The notes: generated by a model not told the origin, from the letters alone. Shown: positions 32,967 to 41,770, numbered from the stretch's first letter. The stretch is DNA of 64,000 nucleotides from Amycolatopsis regifaucium (GCF_001613935.1 NZ_LQCI01000034.1:783031-847030), one strand, 5' to 3'. Made by a program: numbers and translations.

Positions 32967-33101
32967 AACACCAGGTTAGCGGGGTATCCGAAGAACGGTA
33001 TTGCGGTTTTCCGCAGTGATCTGTGCCGCTTCACCGCAGGGTGTGGAACCCGGGCAATTCGTACGTTCGTTGACACCTGCAGACGACCACGAAAGGCCGC
33101 C

Positions 33102-33752
33102 ATGAACCTCCTCCTCGCCGAAGCCGCCAACGAATCGATGGGCGGCCTCGCCGGCTGGGCAGTCTCACTGATGGATTCACTGGGAGGTCCGGGGGCGGCG
33201 ATCATCGTCGGGCTGGACAACCTGTTCCCGCCGATCCCCAGCGAGCTGGTGCTGCCGCTCGCCGGGTTCTCCGCCAGTCAGGGAACGTTCACCCTGGTCG
33301 AAGCGCTGGTGTGGACGACCTTCGGCTCGGTGGCCGGTGCGATCATCGTGTACTACCTCGGAATGCTGCTGGGCCGCGACCGCACGCGCCGCTGGATGGC
33401 CAAGATTCCGCTGGTCAAGACCGCCGACTTCGACAAGACCGAGGCCTGGTTCCAAAAGCACGGCGCCAAGGCGGTGTTCTTCGGCCGGATGGTGCCGATC
33501 TTCCGCAGTCTCATCTCCCTGCCCGCGGGGATCGAGCGGATGCCGTTCTGGCGGTTCCTGGTGTTGACGACGCTGGGCAGCCTGATCTGGAACACGGCGT
33601 TCGTCCTGGCGGGCTACGGCCTGGGGGAAAGCTGGCACCTCGTCGAGGAGTACGCCGGGTTCTTCCAATACGTGGTGATCGCGGCCGTCGTGGTCGCGCT
33701 GACGCTCTTCGTCGTCACCCGGCTCCGCGAAAAGAACCGCACCAACGCCTGA
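33102..33752 (+). CDS. DedA family membrane protein
   Basis: 216 residues. The DedA/SNARE-associated (VTT) core is clear: LDNLFPPIPSELVLPLAGF, GSVAGAIIVYYLGMLLGR, FGRMVPIFRSLISLPAGIERMPFWRFL (the F-x-R-x-x-P-x-x-R membrane-reentrant motif) and GSLIWNTAFVLAGYGLG. DedA proteins support undecaprenyl-phosphate or phospholipid recycling and proton-motive-force homeostasis. ATG at 33102, divergent from the two-component system. A perfect hairpin follows. Confidence 0.93.
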   Translation: MNLLLAEAANESMGGLAGWAVSLMDSLGGPGAAIIVGLDNLFPPIPSELVLPLAGFSASQGTFTLVEALVWTTFGSVAGAIIVYYLGMLLGRDRTRRWMAKIPLVKTADFDKTEAWFQKHGAKAVFFGRMVPIFRSLISLPAGIERMPFWRFLVLTTLGSLIWNTAFVLAGYGLGESWHLVEEYAGFFQYVVIAAVVVALTLFVVTRLREKNRTNA

Positions 33753-33763
33753 CGAACGCGCGT

Positions 33764-33808
33764 GAAGGCCTCCTTCCCCCTCCATTCAGCCGAGGGAAGG
33801 AGGCCTTC
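33764..33808. terminator. 15-bp stem bidirectional terminator
   Basis: GAAGGCCTCCTTCCC (33764-33778), 15-nt loop, exact complement (33794-33808), between convergent dedA and the PhoX-type gene. Confidence 0.85.
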
Positions 33809-33815
33809 CGCGGGA

Positions 33816-34976
33816 TCAAGAGCGGAAGGGACCGGTCACCTCGTAGGTGATCCCGCCGGAGGACGAGCCGGAAGTACCGCGCTGCGAAGAGAAGTACAGC
33901 CGGTTCCCCGCCGGACTGAACGCCGGGCCGCAGATCTCCGACGAACTCTGGCCGTTGATCCGCAGGAACGGTGCCACGATGTCGTTCGGCGTGATGATGC
34001 AGATCTCCATGTTGCCGCCGTCTTCGGCGACGTACAGGTCACCCGACGAGGTCCCGGTGACGTTGTCGACGCCGGTCAGCGGCGCCGAACCGGGGCTGAC
34101 CAGCGAATCGTCGTAGGCGAGTTCGTAGGTGTTATTCGTCAAATTCAGCTGCCACACGCGGTTGTCGCCCTTGGTGGTGAACCAGGCGGTGTCGTTGGCG
34201 TAGTGCAGGCCTTCGCCGCCGTTGAACCGCTTCGCGCCGGACACCTGGTTGCGCGTGGCGGTGGGGGAGCCGTCGGGGTCGGGCACGTTCGCCCAGGTGA
34301 AGCTGCCCGAGGTCGCCGTACCCGCCTTCAGTACCTGAAGCGTTCCGGCGGAGAGGTTGCCCCAGGTCGTCGGGACGAAGCGGTAGAAGCAGCCGTCCGT
34401 GGTGTCCTCGGTCAGGTAGACGACCTTGCGCACCGGGTCGGCGGCGGCGGCCTCGTGCTTGAACTTCCCCATCGCGGGCCGCTGGACCGCGGCCGTGGCG
34501 GGCCCGTTCGGCTGGCACTCGTAGACCAGGCCGAGGTCGACCTCCTCACAGGAAAGCCAAGTGTTCCAAGGGGTTTTGCCGCCCGCGCAGTTCTGGCGTG
34601 TGTTCGCCAGGATGCGGTGGGCGCCGGTGATGTTCCCGCTCGCGTCGAACTTGACCGCGCTGGCGCCACCACCAGGGGTGATCTCCGAGTTCGACACGTA
34701 GATCCAGCCGCTGCCGTCGGCGAACACCGCGCCGCCGTCCGGGGCGTTGTGCCAGGTGTAACCGGTCCCCGCGACCTGCTGGCCGGAGCGCGCGATGACG
34801 CGGCTGGTGAATCCGGCGGGCAGCTGGATCCCGTTCGCGTCGGCCGCCTGGAGCGCGCCGTACGGGCTGGGTCCGTTCTGCGCGGGCGCCGCCAAAGCCG
34901 TCCCCGAAAGCCTGTTGCCGAACGCCGTGACCCCGGCGCCGACCACGGCCGCGCGCAGGAAATTCCGTCGCTTCAC
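33816..34976 (-). CDS. Tat-exported PhoX/DUF839 family protein
   Basis: 386 residues from GTG 34976, which has GGAGG at ideal distance; an in-frame ATG 75 bases upstream (35051) is less likely. VKRRNFLRAAVVGAGVTAFG is a twin-arginine signal (R-R-N-F-L). The body is the DUF839 / PhoX propeller: YTWHNAPDGGAVFADGSGWIYVSNSE, NTWLSCEEVD, KHEAAAADPVRKVVYLTEDTTDGCFYRF, DLYVAEDGGNMEICII. PhoX enzymes are Ca/Fe alkaline phosphatases; the Cys and Glu of LSCEE and the EDTTDGCFYR segment fit metal-ligand regions. The real substrate is not known. Confidence 0.88.
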   Translation of the reverse strand: MKRRNFLRAAVVGAGVTAFGNRLSGTALAAPAQNGPSPYGALQAADANGIQLPAGFTSRVIARSGQQVAGTGYTWHNAPDGGAVFADGSGWIYVSNSEITPGGGASAVKFDASGNITGAHRILANTRQNCAGGKTPWNTWLSCEEVDLGLVYECQPNGPATAAVQRPAMGKFKHEAAAADPVRKVVYLTEDTTDGCFYRFVPTTWGNLSAGTLQVLKAGTATSGSFTWANVPDPDGSPTATRNQVSGAKRFNGGEGLHYANDTAWFTTKGDNRVWQLNLTNNTYELAYDDSLVSPGSAPLTGVDNVTGTSSGDLYVAEDGGNMEICIITPNDIVAPFLRINGQSSSEICGPAFSPAGNRLYFSSQRGTSGSSSGGITYEVTGPFRS

Positions 34977-35054
34977 TCGTGCCTCCAAGACATCCGCTGA
35001 GGTGGTGGTGCGGTAAGGAGCGGAGGGGAGATTACGGGCGTGACGGGACATCCA

Positions 35055-35077
35055 GGTGAATTCGCGACGTATTCACC
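35055..35077. terminator. Inverted repeat between the TetR and PhoX-type genes
   Basis: GGTGAAT (35055-35061), 9-nt loop, ATTCACC (35071-35077). It lies 30 bp beyond the TetR stop and 80 bp before the PhoX-type start; it can be a weak terminator or an operator. Confidence 0.35.
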
Positions 35078-35107
35078 GGGGGAAGGGAACTTTCGTCGCA
35101 GCCACGC

Positions 35108-35854
35108 TCAATCGCGGGTGCCGTCCGAGTTCTCGATCAGGACGCGGAACCCGGCCAGCAACGCGGTCAGGCCGACTTCGAACTCGTCGTCGCTCCCCAG
35201 TTCGGCGAGGGCGTCGGCGTGCTGGACGAGCAACGGAACGGCCTCGGCGTCTCGCGAACGATACAGCCGCCTGCGGTGCCGCTTCTCTGCCGGATCTCGG
35301 GCGTCGACGCCGAGGTTGAAGTGCACCGAACCGATGACGAAGGTGGCCAGTGACGACGCGGCGGCGGCGGCGAGCTTGGGGCTGAGACCCGCACCGATGA
35401 ACAGTCCGAGGGCGTAGTTCATCCCGGCCAACGAGTTGGGGCCGAGCCGCTCGGTACCGCGAAGAAGCGAGGCCACGCCGGGATGACGGCGCAGGTGCGC
35501 CCGGAACCGGTGCGCGGACCACGCCGCCTTTTCGGCCCAATCCGCGTCTTCGGGTGGAGCGGCGCTCGCCACGCTGATCGCCCTGTCGACGAGCAGGGTC
35601 ACCAGTTCCTCGCGGTTGCGGACGTGCCGGTAGAGCGATGCCTGGGTGCAGCCGAGCTCCTCGGCGACGTTGCGCATGGTCAGCGCGGCCGCCCCGCGCG
35701 CGTCGAGCAGCGCCATGGACGCGTCGAGGATGCCCTCGATGGTCAGTGATCGGCGTCGCCGCTGACGCGCGGGTTCGTTTTCCCTGGCCAGCCACCAGGC
35801 CGCCGTTCCCGGCCGCGCTTCGCCGGTCTCCGCTGTCGTGCTCGGTTCGTCCAC
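35108..35854 (-). CDS. TetR family regulator (TetR_C-type ligand domain)
   Basis: 248 residues. A basic N-terminal arm (PARQRRRRSLTIEGILDASMALLDARG) leads into the helix-turn-helix LTMRNVAEELGCTQASLYRHVRNREELVTLLVDRAI. The C-terminal part (RFRAHLRRHPGVASLL ... AGMNYALGLFIGAGLSP) fits the TetR_C tetracycline-repressor-like domain. It is divergent from an alcohol dehydrogenase gene, with palindromes in the 83-bp gap, so it probably controls that gene and itself. Confidence 0.92.
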   Translation of the reverse strand: MDEPSTTAETGEARPGTAAWWLARENEPARQRRRRSLTIEGILDASMALLDARGAAALTMRNVAEELGCTQASLYRHVRNREELVTLLVDRAISVASAAPPEDADWAEKAAWSAHRFRAHLRRHPGVASLLRGTERLGPNSLAGMNYALGLFIGAGLSPKLAAAAASSLATFVIGSVHFNLGVDARDPAEKRHRRRLYRSRDAEAVPLLVQHADALAELGSDDEFEVGLTALLAGFRVLIENSDGTRD

Positions 35855-35871
35855 TGCCCAAGGATAAGGCC

Positions 35872-35916
35872 TATGCGAACAAGTATCACTTAATATAAGC
35901 TAACACTGTTCGCATA
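35872..35916. promoter_or_regulatory. Divergent TetR/ADH control region with palindromes
   Basis: TATGCGAACA (35872-35881) and its exact complement TGTTCGCATA (35907-35916) flank an AT-rich core containing CTTA-ATA-TAAG. The arms are 25 bp apart, too far for one dimer, so two bound dimers or a core site plus flanks is likely. Confidence 0.55.
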
Positions 35917-35937
35917 AGGGTGACCGAAGGGAAAGTC

Positions 35938-36870
35938 ATGCGTGCCGTACGAAACTCCGATCAGGGCATCCTCGTGGCCGAGGTCGACGAGCCGGAAGGT
36001 TCCGGCGTCCGCCTCGTCATCGCCTCGATCGGAATCTGCGGAACCGACGTCGCCTTCGCGGCGAACGGCGTCCAGGGCTACACCTACGGCCACGAATTCG
36101 CCGGGACCGCCGCCGACGGCCGGTCCTACGCCGTCGAACCCACGGTCTACTGCGGAGAGTGCGGGCAATGCCGCCAAGGCCATGTCCAGAGATGCGACGA
36201 CCCGGCCCACGGAACGCTCGGCATCTTCCGCGACGGCGGTATGTGCGACGCGATCACGGTTCCCGGGAACATGCTCGTCCCCCTCCCGCCCGGCCTGGAC
36301 GTGCGCGACGCCTGCCTCGTCGAACCGGCGTCAGTGGCCGGGCACGGTGTCCGCGCCGCGGCACTCGAAAAAGGGGAGCGGCTCGCGATCGTCGGCGGCG
36401 GCAGCGTCGGACTGCTGGCCGCGGCGACGGCCCGGCAACGCGGCTTCGACGTCGATGTCGAGACACGCCACGAGCACCAGCGGATCGCGGCGGAACGCCT
36501 GGAAGCCGGTTCGGTCACGGGTACCTACGACGTCGTGATCGACGCCGCGGGCAGCGAAGCGGGACTAGCCCGGTGCGCCGAACTCGCCCGCCCCGGCGGT
36601 CGTGTCGTGCTGCTGGGGGTCTACCGGCACACGGCTCCCGTTCCGGGCATCGTCAGTCTGGTCAAGGAACTCACCTACGTGCACTCCATCGCCTACAGCA
36701 GGCACGACGGCGTCCGCGACACCGAAGAGGCCGCGGCGCTGCTCGCGGGCGACCCCGAGATCGCGCGGACGGTGATCACCCACCGCTTCCCCCTCGACGA
36801 CGCCGCGGAAGCCTTCCGCGTGGCGGGCGACCGGGCCGCCGGAGCCATCAAAGTCGTCCTCCACCCTTGA
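35938..36870 (+). CDS. Zinc-type medium-chain alcohol/sugar dehydrogenase
   Basis: 310 residues from ATG 35938 with GAAGGGA ahead. IGICGTDVAFAANG and YGHEFAG hold the catalytic zinc Cys and the His-Glu pair. CGECGQCRQGHVQRC is the four-Cys structural zinc loop. AIVGGGSVGLLAAATA is the Rossmann glycine motif, and DAAGSEAGLARCAELARPGGRVVLLG follows. It is about 30 residues shorter than typical ADHs (about 340). Substrate unknown; probably regulated by the divergent TetR. Confidence 0.9.
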   Translation: MRAVRNSDQGILVAEVDEPEGSGVRLVIASIGICGTDVAFAANGVQGYTYGHEFAGTAADGRSYAVEPTVYCGECGQCRQGHVQRCDDPAHGTLGIFRDGGMCDAITVPGNMLVPLPPGLDVRDACLVEPASVAGHGVRAAALEKGERLAIVGGGSVGLLAAATARQRGFDVDVETRHEHQRIAAERLEAGSVTGTYDVVIDAAGSEAGLARCAELARPGGRVVLLGVYRHTAPVPGIVSLVKELTYVHSIAYSRHDGVRDTEEAAALLAGDPEIARTVITHRFPLDDAAEAFRVAGDRAAGAIKVVLHP

Positions 36871-36881
36871 TGCCCAGCCGA

Positions 36882-36912
36882 AAGCCCCGGATCCTTCGCG
36901 GATCCGGGGCTT
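36882..36912. terminator. 13-bp stem hairpin between ADH and lon
   Basis: AAGCCCCGGATCC, TTCGC loop, GGATCCGGGGCTT. It serves two convergent genes. Confidence 0.85.
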
Positions 36913-36926
36913 CGGACTTCGTGCCG

Positions 36927-39329
36927 TTACGCCGCCTGAGCGACCGGCGTGGACGCCGGCGCCAGCGCGATGTCGAGCACGTCACGGACGTTCGCCACGG
37001 CGTGGACGTCCAGCTGTGCCAGCACTTCGGCCGGGACGTCGTCGAGGTCCGGCTCGTTGCGCTGCGGGATGATCACCGTCTTCATCCCGGCCCGGTGCGC
37101 GGCCAGCAGCTTCTGCTTGACCCCGCCGATCGGCAGCACCCGCCCGGTCAGCGACACCTCACCGGTCATCGCCACGTCCGACTTCACGACCCGGCCCGAA
37201 AGCAGCGACGCCAACGCGGTCGTCATCGTGATCCCGGCGCTCGGCCCGTCCTTGGGCACCGCGCCCGCGGGAACGTGCACGTGGATGCCGCGCTCCTTCA
37301 GATCGCCGACCGGAAGTTCCAGCTCCGCGCCGTGCGAACGCAGGTACGACAACGCGATCTGCACCGACTCCTTCATCACCTCGCCCAGCTGGCCGGTCAG
37401 CTGCAGTCCGGTCGCGCCGGACTCCGGATCCGCCAGCGACGCCTCGATGTAGAGGACGTCACCACCGGCGCCGGTCACCGCGAGACCGGTCGCCACACCG
37501 GGGGTCGACGTGCGCTGGGTCGACGCGGGCAGCGACGACTCCGGCAGGTGCCGCGGACGGCCGAGGTAGGTTTCGAGCCCATCGGCGTCGATGGTCAGCG
37601 GTAACTCGACCTCGTCCAGCGCCACCTTGGTCGCCACCTTCCGGAGCACCTTCGCGATGGTCCGGTTCGCGTTGCGCACCCCGGCCTCCCGCGTGTACTC
37701 GGCGGCGATGCGGCTGAAGGCGTCGTCGGTCAGCTTGACGTCTTCCTTGCCGAGGCCGGCGCGGTCCAGCTCGCGGGGGAGCAGGTGATCGCGGGCGATG
37801 GTGACCTTCTCGTGCTCGGTGTAGCCGTCGAGGGTGACCAGCTCCATCCGGTCCAGCAGCGGACCGGGAATGGTTTCGAGCGCGTTCGCCGTCGCGAGGA
37901 ACACGACGTCGGACAGGTCGAGTTCGACCTCCAGGTAGTGGTCGCGGAACGTGTGGTTCTGTTCCGGGTCCAGCACCTCCAGCAGCGCCGCCGTCGGGTC
38001 GCCGCGGTAGTCGGCGCCGACCTTGTCGATCTCGTCGAGCAGCACGACCGGGTTCATCGAGCCCGCTTCCTTGATGGCGCGGACGATCCGGCCGGGCAGC
38101 GCGCCGACGTAGGTGCGGCGGTGCCCGCGGATCTCGGCCTCGTCGCGGATGCCGCCGAGCGCGACCCGGACGAACTTGCGGCCCATCGCCTTCGCCACGG
38201 ACTCACCGAGCGAGGTCTTGCCGACCCCGGGAGGACCGGCGAGCGCGAGCACGGCACCCGAACGACGTCCGCCGACCGGCCCGAGACCGGACTCCGCGCG
38301 ACGCTTGCGCACGGCCAGGTACTCGATGATGCGTTCCTTCACGTCGTCGAGACCGGCGTGATCGGCGTCGAGGATGTCGCGCGCGGCGGCGATGTCGTGG
38401 ACGTCGGTGGTGCGCTCGTTCCACGGCAGTTCGAGGACGGTGTCCAGCCACGTGCGGATCCAGCCGCCCTCGGGGGACTGCTCCGAGGTCCGCTCCAGTT
38501 TGTCCACTTCGGACAGTGCGGCCTTCTTGACCGCGTCCGGCAGTTCGGCGGCCTCGACGCGGGCGCGGTAGTCGTCGTCGCCTGCCGTGCCGTCGAGTTC
38601 GCCCAGCTCCTTGCGGATCGCTTCGAGCTGGCGGCGCAGCAGGAACTCCTTCTGCTGCTTCTCCATGCCCTCCTGGACGTCCTTGCGGATGGTGTCGGTG
38701 ACCTCGAGTTCGGCCAGCTGCTCACGGCTCCATTCGAGGGCCTTTTCGAGCCGTGCCGAAACGTCGAGCGTGGAGAGCAGTTCGAGCTTCTGGTCGGTGT
38801 TCAGGTACGAGGAGTTGCCCGCGAGGTCGGCGAGCGCGGACGGATCCTCGACCTCCTGGACGGCGTCGATCATCTGCCAGCCGCCGCGCTGCTGGAGGAT
38901 CGCGAGGACGACGCTCTTGTACTCGGACGCGAGCTTCGCGGAGTTGTCGTCGGTGGTCTCGGCGGCGACTTCGGCGTGGACCCAGCGGGCGGCGCCGGGG
39001 CCGTCGGCGATGCGGCCGACGGTCGCGCGGCGGGTGCCGCGCAGCAGCACCGCGGTCTTGCCGCCGGGCACGCGGCCGATGCGCTCGACGGTCGCGATGG
39101 TGCCGAGTTCGGCGTACTCGCCGTGGACGCGGGGGACGATCAGCATTTCGGCCTTGGTGGCGGAGCTGGACCGGATCCCCGGGAAGGAAGCCTGGGCAGG
39201 CGTGTTGGCCTGGGCGGACTCCACCGCGGCCCGCGTCTCCGTGTCGGTGAGGTCGAGCGGGACGATCATGCCCGGCAGCACGACGTCGTCATCGAGCGGG
39301 AGGACGGGCAGGAGGCGGTTGTCGGTCAT
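36927..39329 (-). CDS. lon: ATP-dependent Lon protease
   Basis: 800 residues, normal for LonA. An N-terminal LAN domain (1-200) and a coiled-coil (about 200-260, KQQKEFLLRRQLEAIRKELGE) precede the AAA+ module with Walker A GPPGVGKT (365-372) and Walker B VVLLDEIDK. The C-terminal protease has the Ser-Lys dyad Ser697 (KDGPSAGITM) and Lys738 (GGVKQK). It degrades damaged and regulatory proteins in the cytosol. The ATG has GGAG upstream. A HAIR-like repeat 19-39 bp upstream points to heat-shock control by HspR, as reported for lon in Streptomyces. Confidence 0.97.
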   Translation of the reverse strand: MTDNRLLPVLPLDDDVVLPGMIVPLDLTDTETRAAVESAQANTPAQASFPGIRSSSATKAEMLIVPRVHGEYAELGTIATVERIGRVPGGKTAVLLRGTRRATVGRIADGPGAARWVHAEVAAETTDDNSAKLASEYKSVVLAILQQRGGWQMIDAVQEVEDPSALADLAGNSSYLNTDQKLELLSTLDVSARLEKALEWSREQLAELEVTDTIRKDVQEGMEKQQKEFLLRRQLEAIRKELGELDGTAGDDDYRARVEAAELPDAVKKAALSEVDKLERTSEQSPEGGWIRTWLDTVLELPWNERTTDVHDIAAARDILDADHAGLDDVKERIIEYLAVRKRRAESGLGPVGGRRSGAVLALAGPPGVGKTSLGESVAKAMGRKFVRVALGGIRDEAEIRGHRRTYVGALPGRIVRAIKEAGSMNPVVLLDEIDKVGADYRGDPTAALLEVLDPEQNHTFRDHYLEVELDLSDVVFLATANALETIPGPLLDRMELVTLDGYTEHEKVTIARDHLLPRELDRAGLGKEDVKLTDDAFSRIAAEYTREAGVRNANRTIAKVLRKVATKVALDEVELPLTIDADGLETYLGRPRHLPESSLPASTQRTSTPGVATGLAVTGAGGDVLYIEASLADPESGATGLQLTGQLGEVMKESVQIALSYLRSHGAELELPVGDLKERGIHVHVPAGAVPKDGPSAGITMTTALASLLSGRVVKSDVAMTGEVSLTGRVLPIGGVKQKLLAAHRAGMKTVIIPQRNEPDLDDVPAEVLAQLDVHAVANVRDVLDIALAPASTPVAQAA

Positions 39330-39347
39330 CTGTGCACTCCTCGGTTA

Positions 39348-39368
39348 GTTGAGTCTGCCTAGCTCAAC
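39348..39368 (-). promoter_or_regulatory. HAIR-like HspR operator of lon
   Basis: GTTGAGT-N7-GCTCAAC at 39348-39368, close to the HAIR consensus CTTGAGT-N7-ACTCAAG bound by HspR. The position just upstream of the lon start fits repression of its promoter. Confidence 0.65.
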
Positions 39369-39439
39369 TCTCCGATCGACCCGTTTGTTTCCTCCTCACG
39401 TTCGCCGTCAGCGATCACCCGCCCCTCAGACCTCTCCGC

Positions 39440-39638
39440 CCCAACGCGGCGCGGTTAGCCCGCGAAAGGCGACGCGATGCCCACATTGGTCGGATCTCTT
39501 CCCGCGTACCGCAGCCAGCGACCCGCGCCGGGCCCACGACGCGGGAACCGAGCCCTCTCGGCCCCCGTCGCCGGACGCGCCGCACCCACCCCTCGGACCT
39601 GTGGCCCAACGTGGCGCGGTTAGCCCGCGAAAGGCGAC
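39440..39638. repeat. Two near-identical 34-bp direct repeats
   Basis: 39440-39473 and 39605-39638 differ at one base; both contain GCGGTTAGCCCGCGAAAGGC, a variant of the window's recurrent palindrome. The bases before them (CACCC-CCCTC-GACCT) are also similar, so a unit of about 60 bp was duplicated 165 bp apart. The gap (39369-39647) holds no gene that I can support. Confidence 0.7.
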
Positions 39639-39647
39639 ACGGTGGGG

Positions 39648-40511
39648 TCAGTGGTCGGATGTAAGCGGGTGGGTGGCGACCCCGCACCAAGCGAACGGCC
39701 GGGCACCTTCCTCGTTCCGCCGCAGGTCCCGCACCGGCCGCCAGTCGGGCAGGTGCACGATGCCGGGCTCCAGCAGCGGCCAGTCCCCGAAGAGCGGCTC
39801 GATCTCTTCGCGGTCCCGCATCCACACGGGGTTGCTCGTCTTGCGGTACTGCTCGACCATCCACCGCAGGCCGTCGGCGTCCTCGCCGGTCTGGCCGCCG
39901 AAGCTCATGTGCGACAGCCCCAGCCAGCTCCCCGGCGCCAGCGCGTTCCGGTAGGTCGCGACCAGCGCGGGCGGATCGTCGTGCGGCCCGGCGAAATGCA
40001 GCACCGCCATCAGCATCAGGCACACCGGCTGGTCGAAGTCGATCAGCCGCCGCGTCTCCGGATGTCCGAGGACGTCCTTCGGCCGCCGCATGTCCGCGTG
40101 GACGATCCCGGCCCAGTCGGTCGCCTCGTGTCGTTCGAGGATCAGTTCCGCGTGCGCCACCGCCACCGGCTCGTAGTCGACGTACACGACCTTCGCCGTA
40201 TCGCCAGGTTCCAGTTCCTCCTGGACGATTTCGTGCACGTTCCCGGCGGTCGGGACACCGGAACCCAAGTCGATGAACTGCCGGACGCCCGCGTTCAGCG
40301 CGGCCCGCACGACTCGGTTCATGAACTCGCGGTTGTGCCGCGCGCCCGGTTTGACCCACCGCCACTGCCGTTCCAGCGCGCGGGCGAACTCGCGGTCGAC
40401 CGCCCAGTTGTGGGTGCCGCCGAGAAACCAGTCGTAGATCCTCGCCGCGGACGGCTTTTCGGTGTCGACCCCGCTCGGCGCCACCGGGGCCGCGTCATCG
40501 TCGCCGGTCAT
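39648..40511 (-). CDS. SAM-dependent methyltransferase of the DUF574 type
   Basis: 287 residues from ATG 40511 with a GGTGGAGG ribosome site. PSAARIYDWFLGGTHNWAVDREFA at the start is diagnostic for the actinobacterial S-adenosyl methyltransferase family (PF04672); FIDLGSGVPTAGNVHEI is the SAM-binding loop and VVYVDYEPVAVAHAE the acidic strand. Streptomyces and relatives carry many copies with unknown substrates. It stands with a GNAT gene upstream on the same strand (40 bp gap). Confidence 0.9.
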   Translation of the reverse strand: MTGDDDAAPVAPSGVDTEKPSAARIYDWFLGGTHNWAVDREFARALERQWRWVKPGARHNREFMNRVVRAALNAGVRQFIDLGSGVPTAGNVHEIVQEELEPGDTAKVVYVDYEPVAVAHAELILERHEATDWAGIVHADMRRPKDVLGHPETRRLIDFDQPVCLMLMAVLHFAGPHDDPPALVATYRNALAPGSWLGLSHMSFGGQTGEDADGLRWMVEQYRKTSNPVWMRDREEIEPLFGDWPLLEPGIVHLPDWRPVRDLRRNEEGARPFAWCGVATHPLTSDH

Positions 40512-40551
40512 GCCTCCACCCCCTGATCCTTCGAAGATCAGCGTATCGGGA

Positions 40552-41490
40552 TCAGCGCACGGCGGGCCGACGCTGCCAGTAAGTCCAGAGCGGCCGGTAG
40601 CCCTGCGCGTACCAGAACGGCGTCGAGCGCGGATTGGCCAGCGCGTGGTGCAGCAGCACGGCTTCGGTCCCGCATTCGTCGAAAACCTGGTGCGCGTGCG
40701 CGGCGAGCGCGGTCCCCACCCCGCTCGACCGCGCCGGCTCCGCCACCGCCAGCGACGACAGATAGCCGACCCGGTCCGCCGCGACCCGGTCGCAGATCCA
40801 CGAAGTCTCGTCGGGGAACTGCACACGTACCATGCCCAGCGGACGCCCGTACAGCTCCGCGATCCACAACGTCGGGTTTTCCCGCCCCAGCTGTTTCGAC
40901 AGATCCGCCGCGATCGCTTCCTTCGCGCCTTCGCGCAAAGTGACAGATCCGAACTGCGCGTCGTACCGCTGCAATTCCAGCTCGAGACCGACCGCGGTTT
41001 CGAGATCATCCGCTTCGGCCGGCCGGATGTGCACCCCTGGCGTCGCGGGCGGCCCGGTCATGGTGAGCCGGTCGGCCGGGCGGACCGCGATCACCAGCAC
41101 CGGAGCGAAGCCGCGGCGCAGCAATTCGGCCGAGCCCGGCGAATCGCGGCTCGGCCGCACCACGGTCGCCGCCGTTTCGACATCCCCAGGTGGGGCGACC
41201 GCCATCAGATGTTCATCCCATCGGGTGAGTAATGCGTCAAGGGCCGCTTCCGGGCGCGGTCCGGTGAGCCGCGCTTCGAGGCGATGTTCGACGAGGGCCC
41301 GCCACGGAGAGTCAACAGAATCAGGGCCCGCCTCGGTGCGAACCGACAATCCGGCGGCGGCCGATTCGTCGGCTGTCGCGGAGAGTGACACGGAACCCTC
41401 GACAGGCTCCAGTGCAGGCATTTCCGGGAGCAGGGCGTCCACTGTGGCGAGCCGCTCGGCATGGCCGGCGGCGATCGCGTGGCTATTCAT
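40552..41490 (-). CDS. GNAT family N-acetyltransferase
   Basis: 312 residues from ATG 41490. The C-terminal half is a full GNAT domain: VHIRPAEADDLETAVGLELEL, YLSSLAVAEPARSSGVGTALAAHAHQ (acetyl-CoA loop with S-S-G-V-G) and LLHHALANPRSTPFWYAQGYRPLW. The first about 150 residues are a divergent domain, possibly a degenerate second GNAT. Substrate unknown. A longer form starting upstream is possible but has no better ribosome site. Confidence 0.82.
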   Translation of the reverse strand: MNSHAIAAGHAERLATVDALLPEMPALEPVEGSVSLSATADESAAAGLSVRTEAGPDSVDSPWRALVEHRLEARLTGPRPEAALDALLTRWDEHLMAVAPPGDVETAATVVRPSRDSPGSAELLRRGFAPVLVIAVRPADRLTMTGPPATPGVHIRPAEADDLETAVGLELELQRYDAQFGSVTLREGAKEAIAADLSKQLGRENPTLWIAELYGRPLGMVRVQFPDETSWICDRVAADRVGYLSSLAVAEPARSSGVGTALAAHAHQVFDECGTEAVLLHHALANPRSTPFWYAQGYRPLWTYWQRRPAVR

Positions 41491-41770
41491 ACGTCTATTC
41501 AAGCCCCTACTGACGGGTCCGCGGCGAACTTCACGAGATTGGCCCCACCGCGGTGCCAAGTGACTTCCGGTAGTCGGAAGGAACGCGAATAACGCTCCCA
41601 TTTCACCCCTTGGTCCGCGCAGGTCAGCGCGACGAGCCCATTGTTAACCCTGGGGTGATCTCATACTGTCTCGAATGGGACTTGGGTACGCCCTCCGGGG
41701 TACTGTATTGCCCTCGTCCCCGAGGTCGCGGTAGGACAAGATCGGTTGGGCAGCCGGGAAGGAAGGTCGG
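41491..41770. promoter_or_regulatory. Divergent control region of the GNAT and GGDEF/EAL genes
   Basis: No gene. A possible rightward promoter is TTGGGT with TGTATT 16 bp on (about 41691-41718). A CTTCCG-GTAGT-CGGAAG inverted repeat lies near 41565-41582. GGAAGGAAGG precedes the ATG at 41771. Confidence 0.4.

Noticed and set aside
31716..33101. A long open rightward frame running into dedA from far upstream
   Set aside because: It is antisense to a well-supported kinase and regulator; its translation is Arg/Pro-rich without domains. Only the part from 33102 is DedA.
37785..39362. Long open rightward frame opposite lon
   Set aside because: Mirror of Lon in high-GC DNA; Val/Asp/Arg-rich with no motif or ribosome site.
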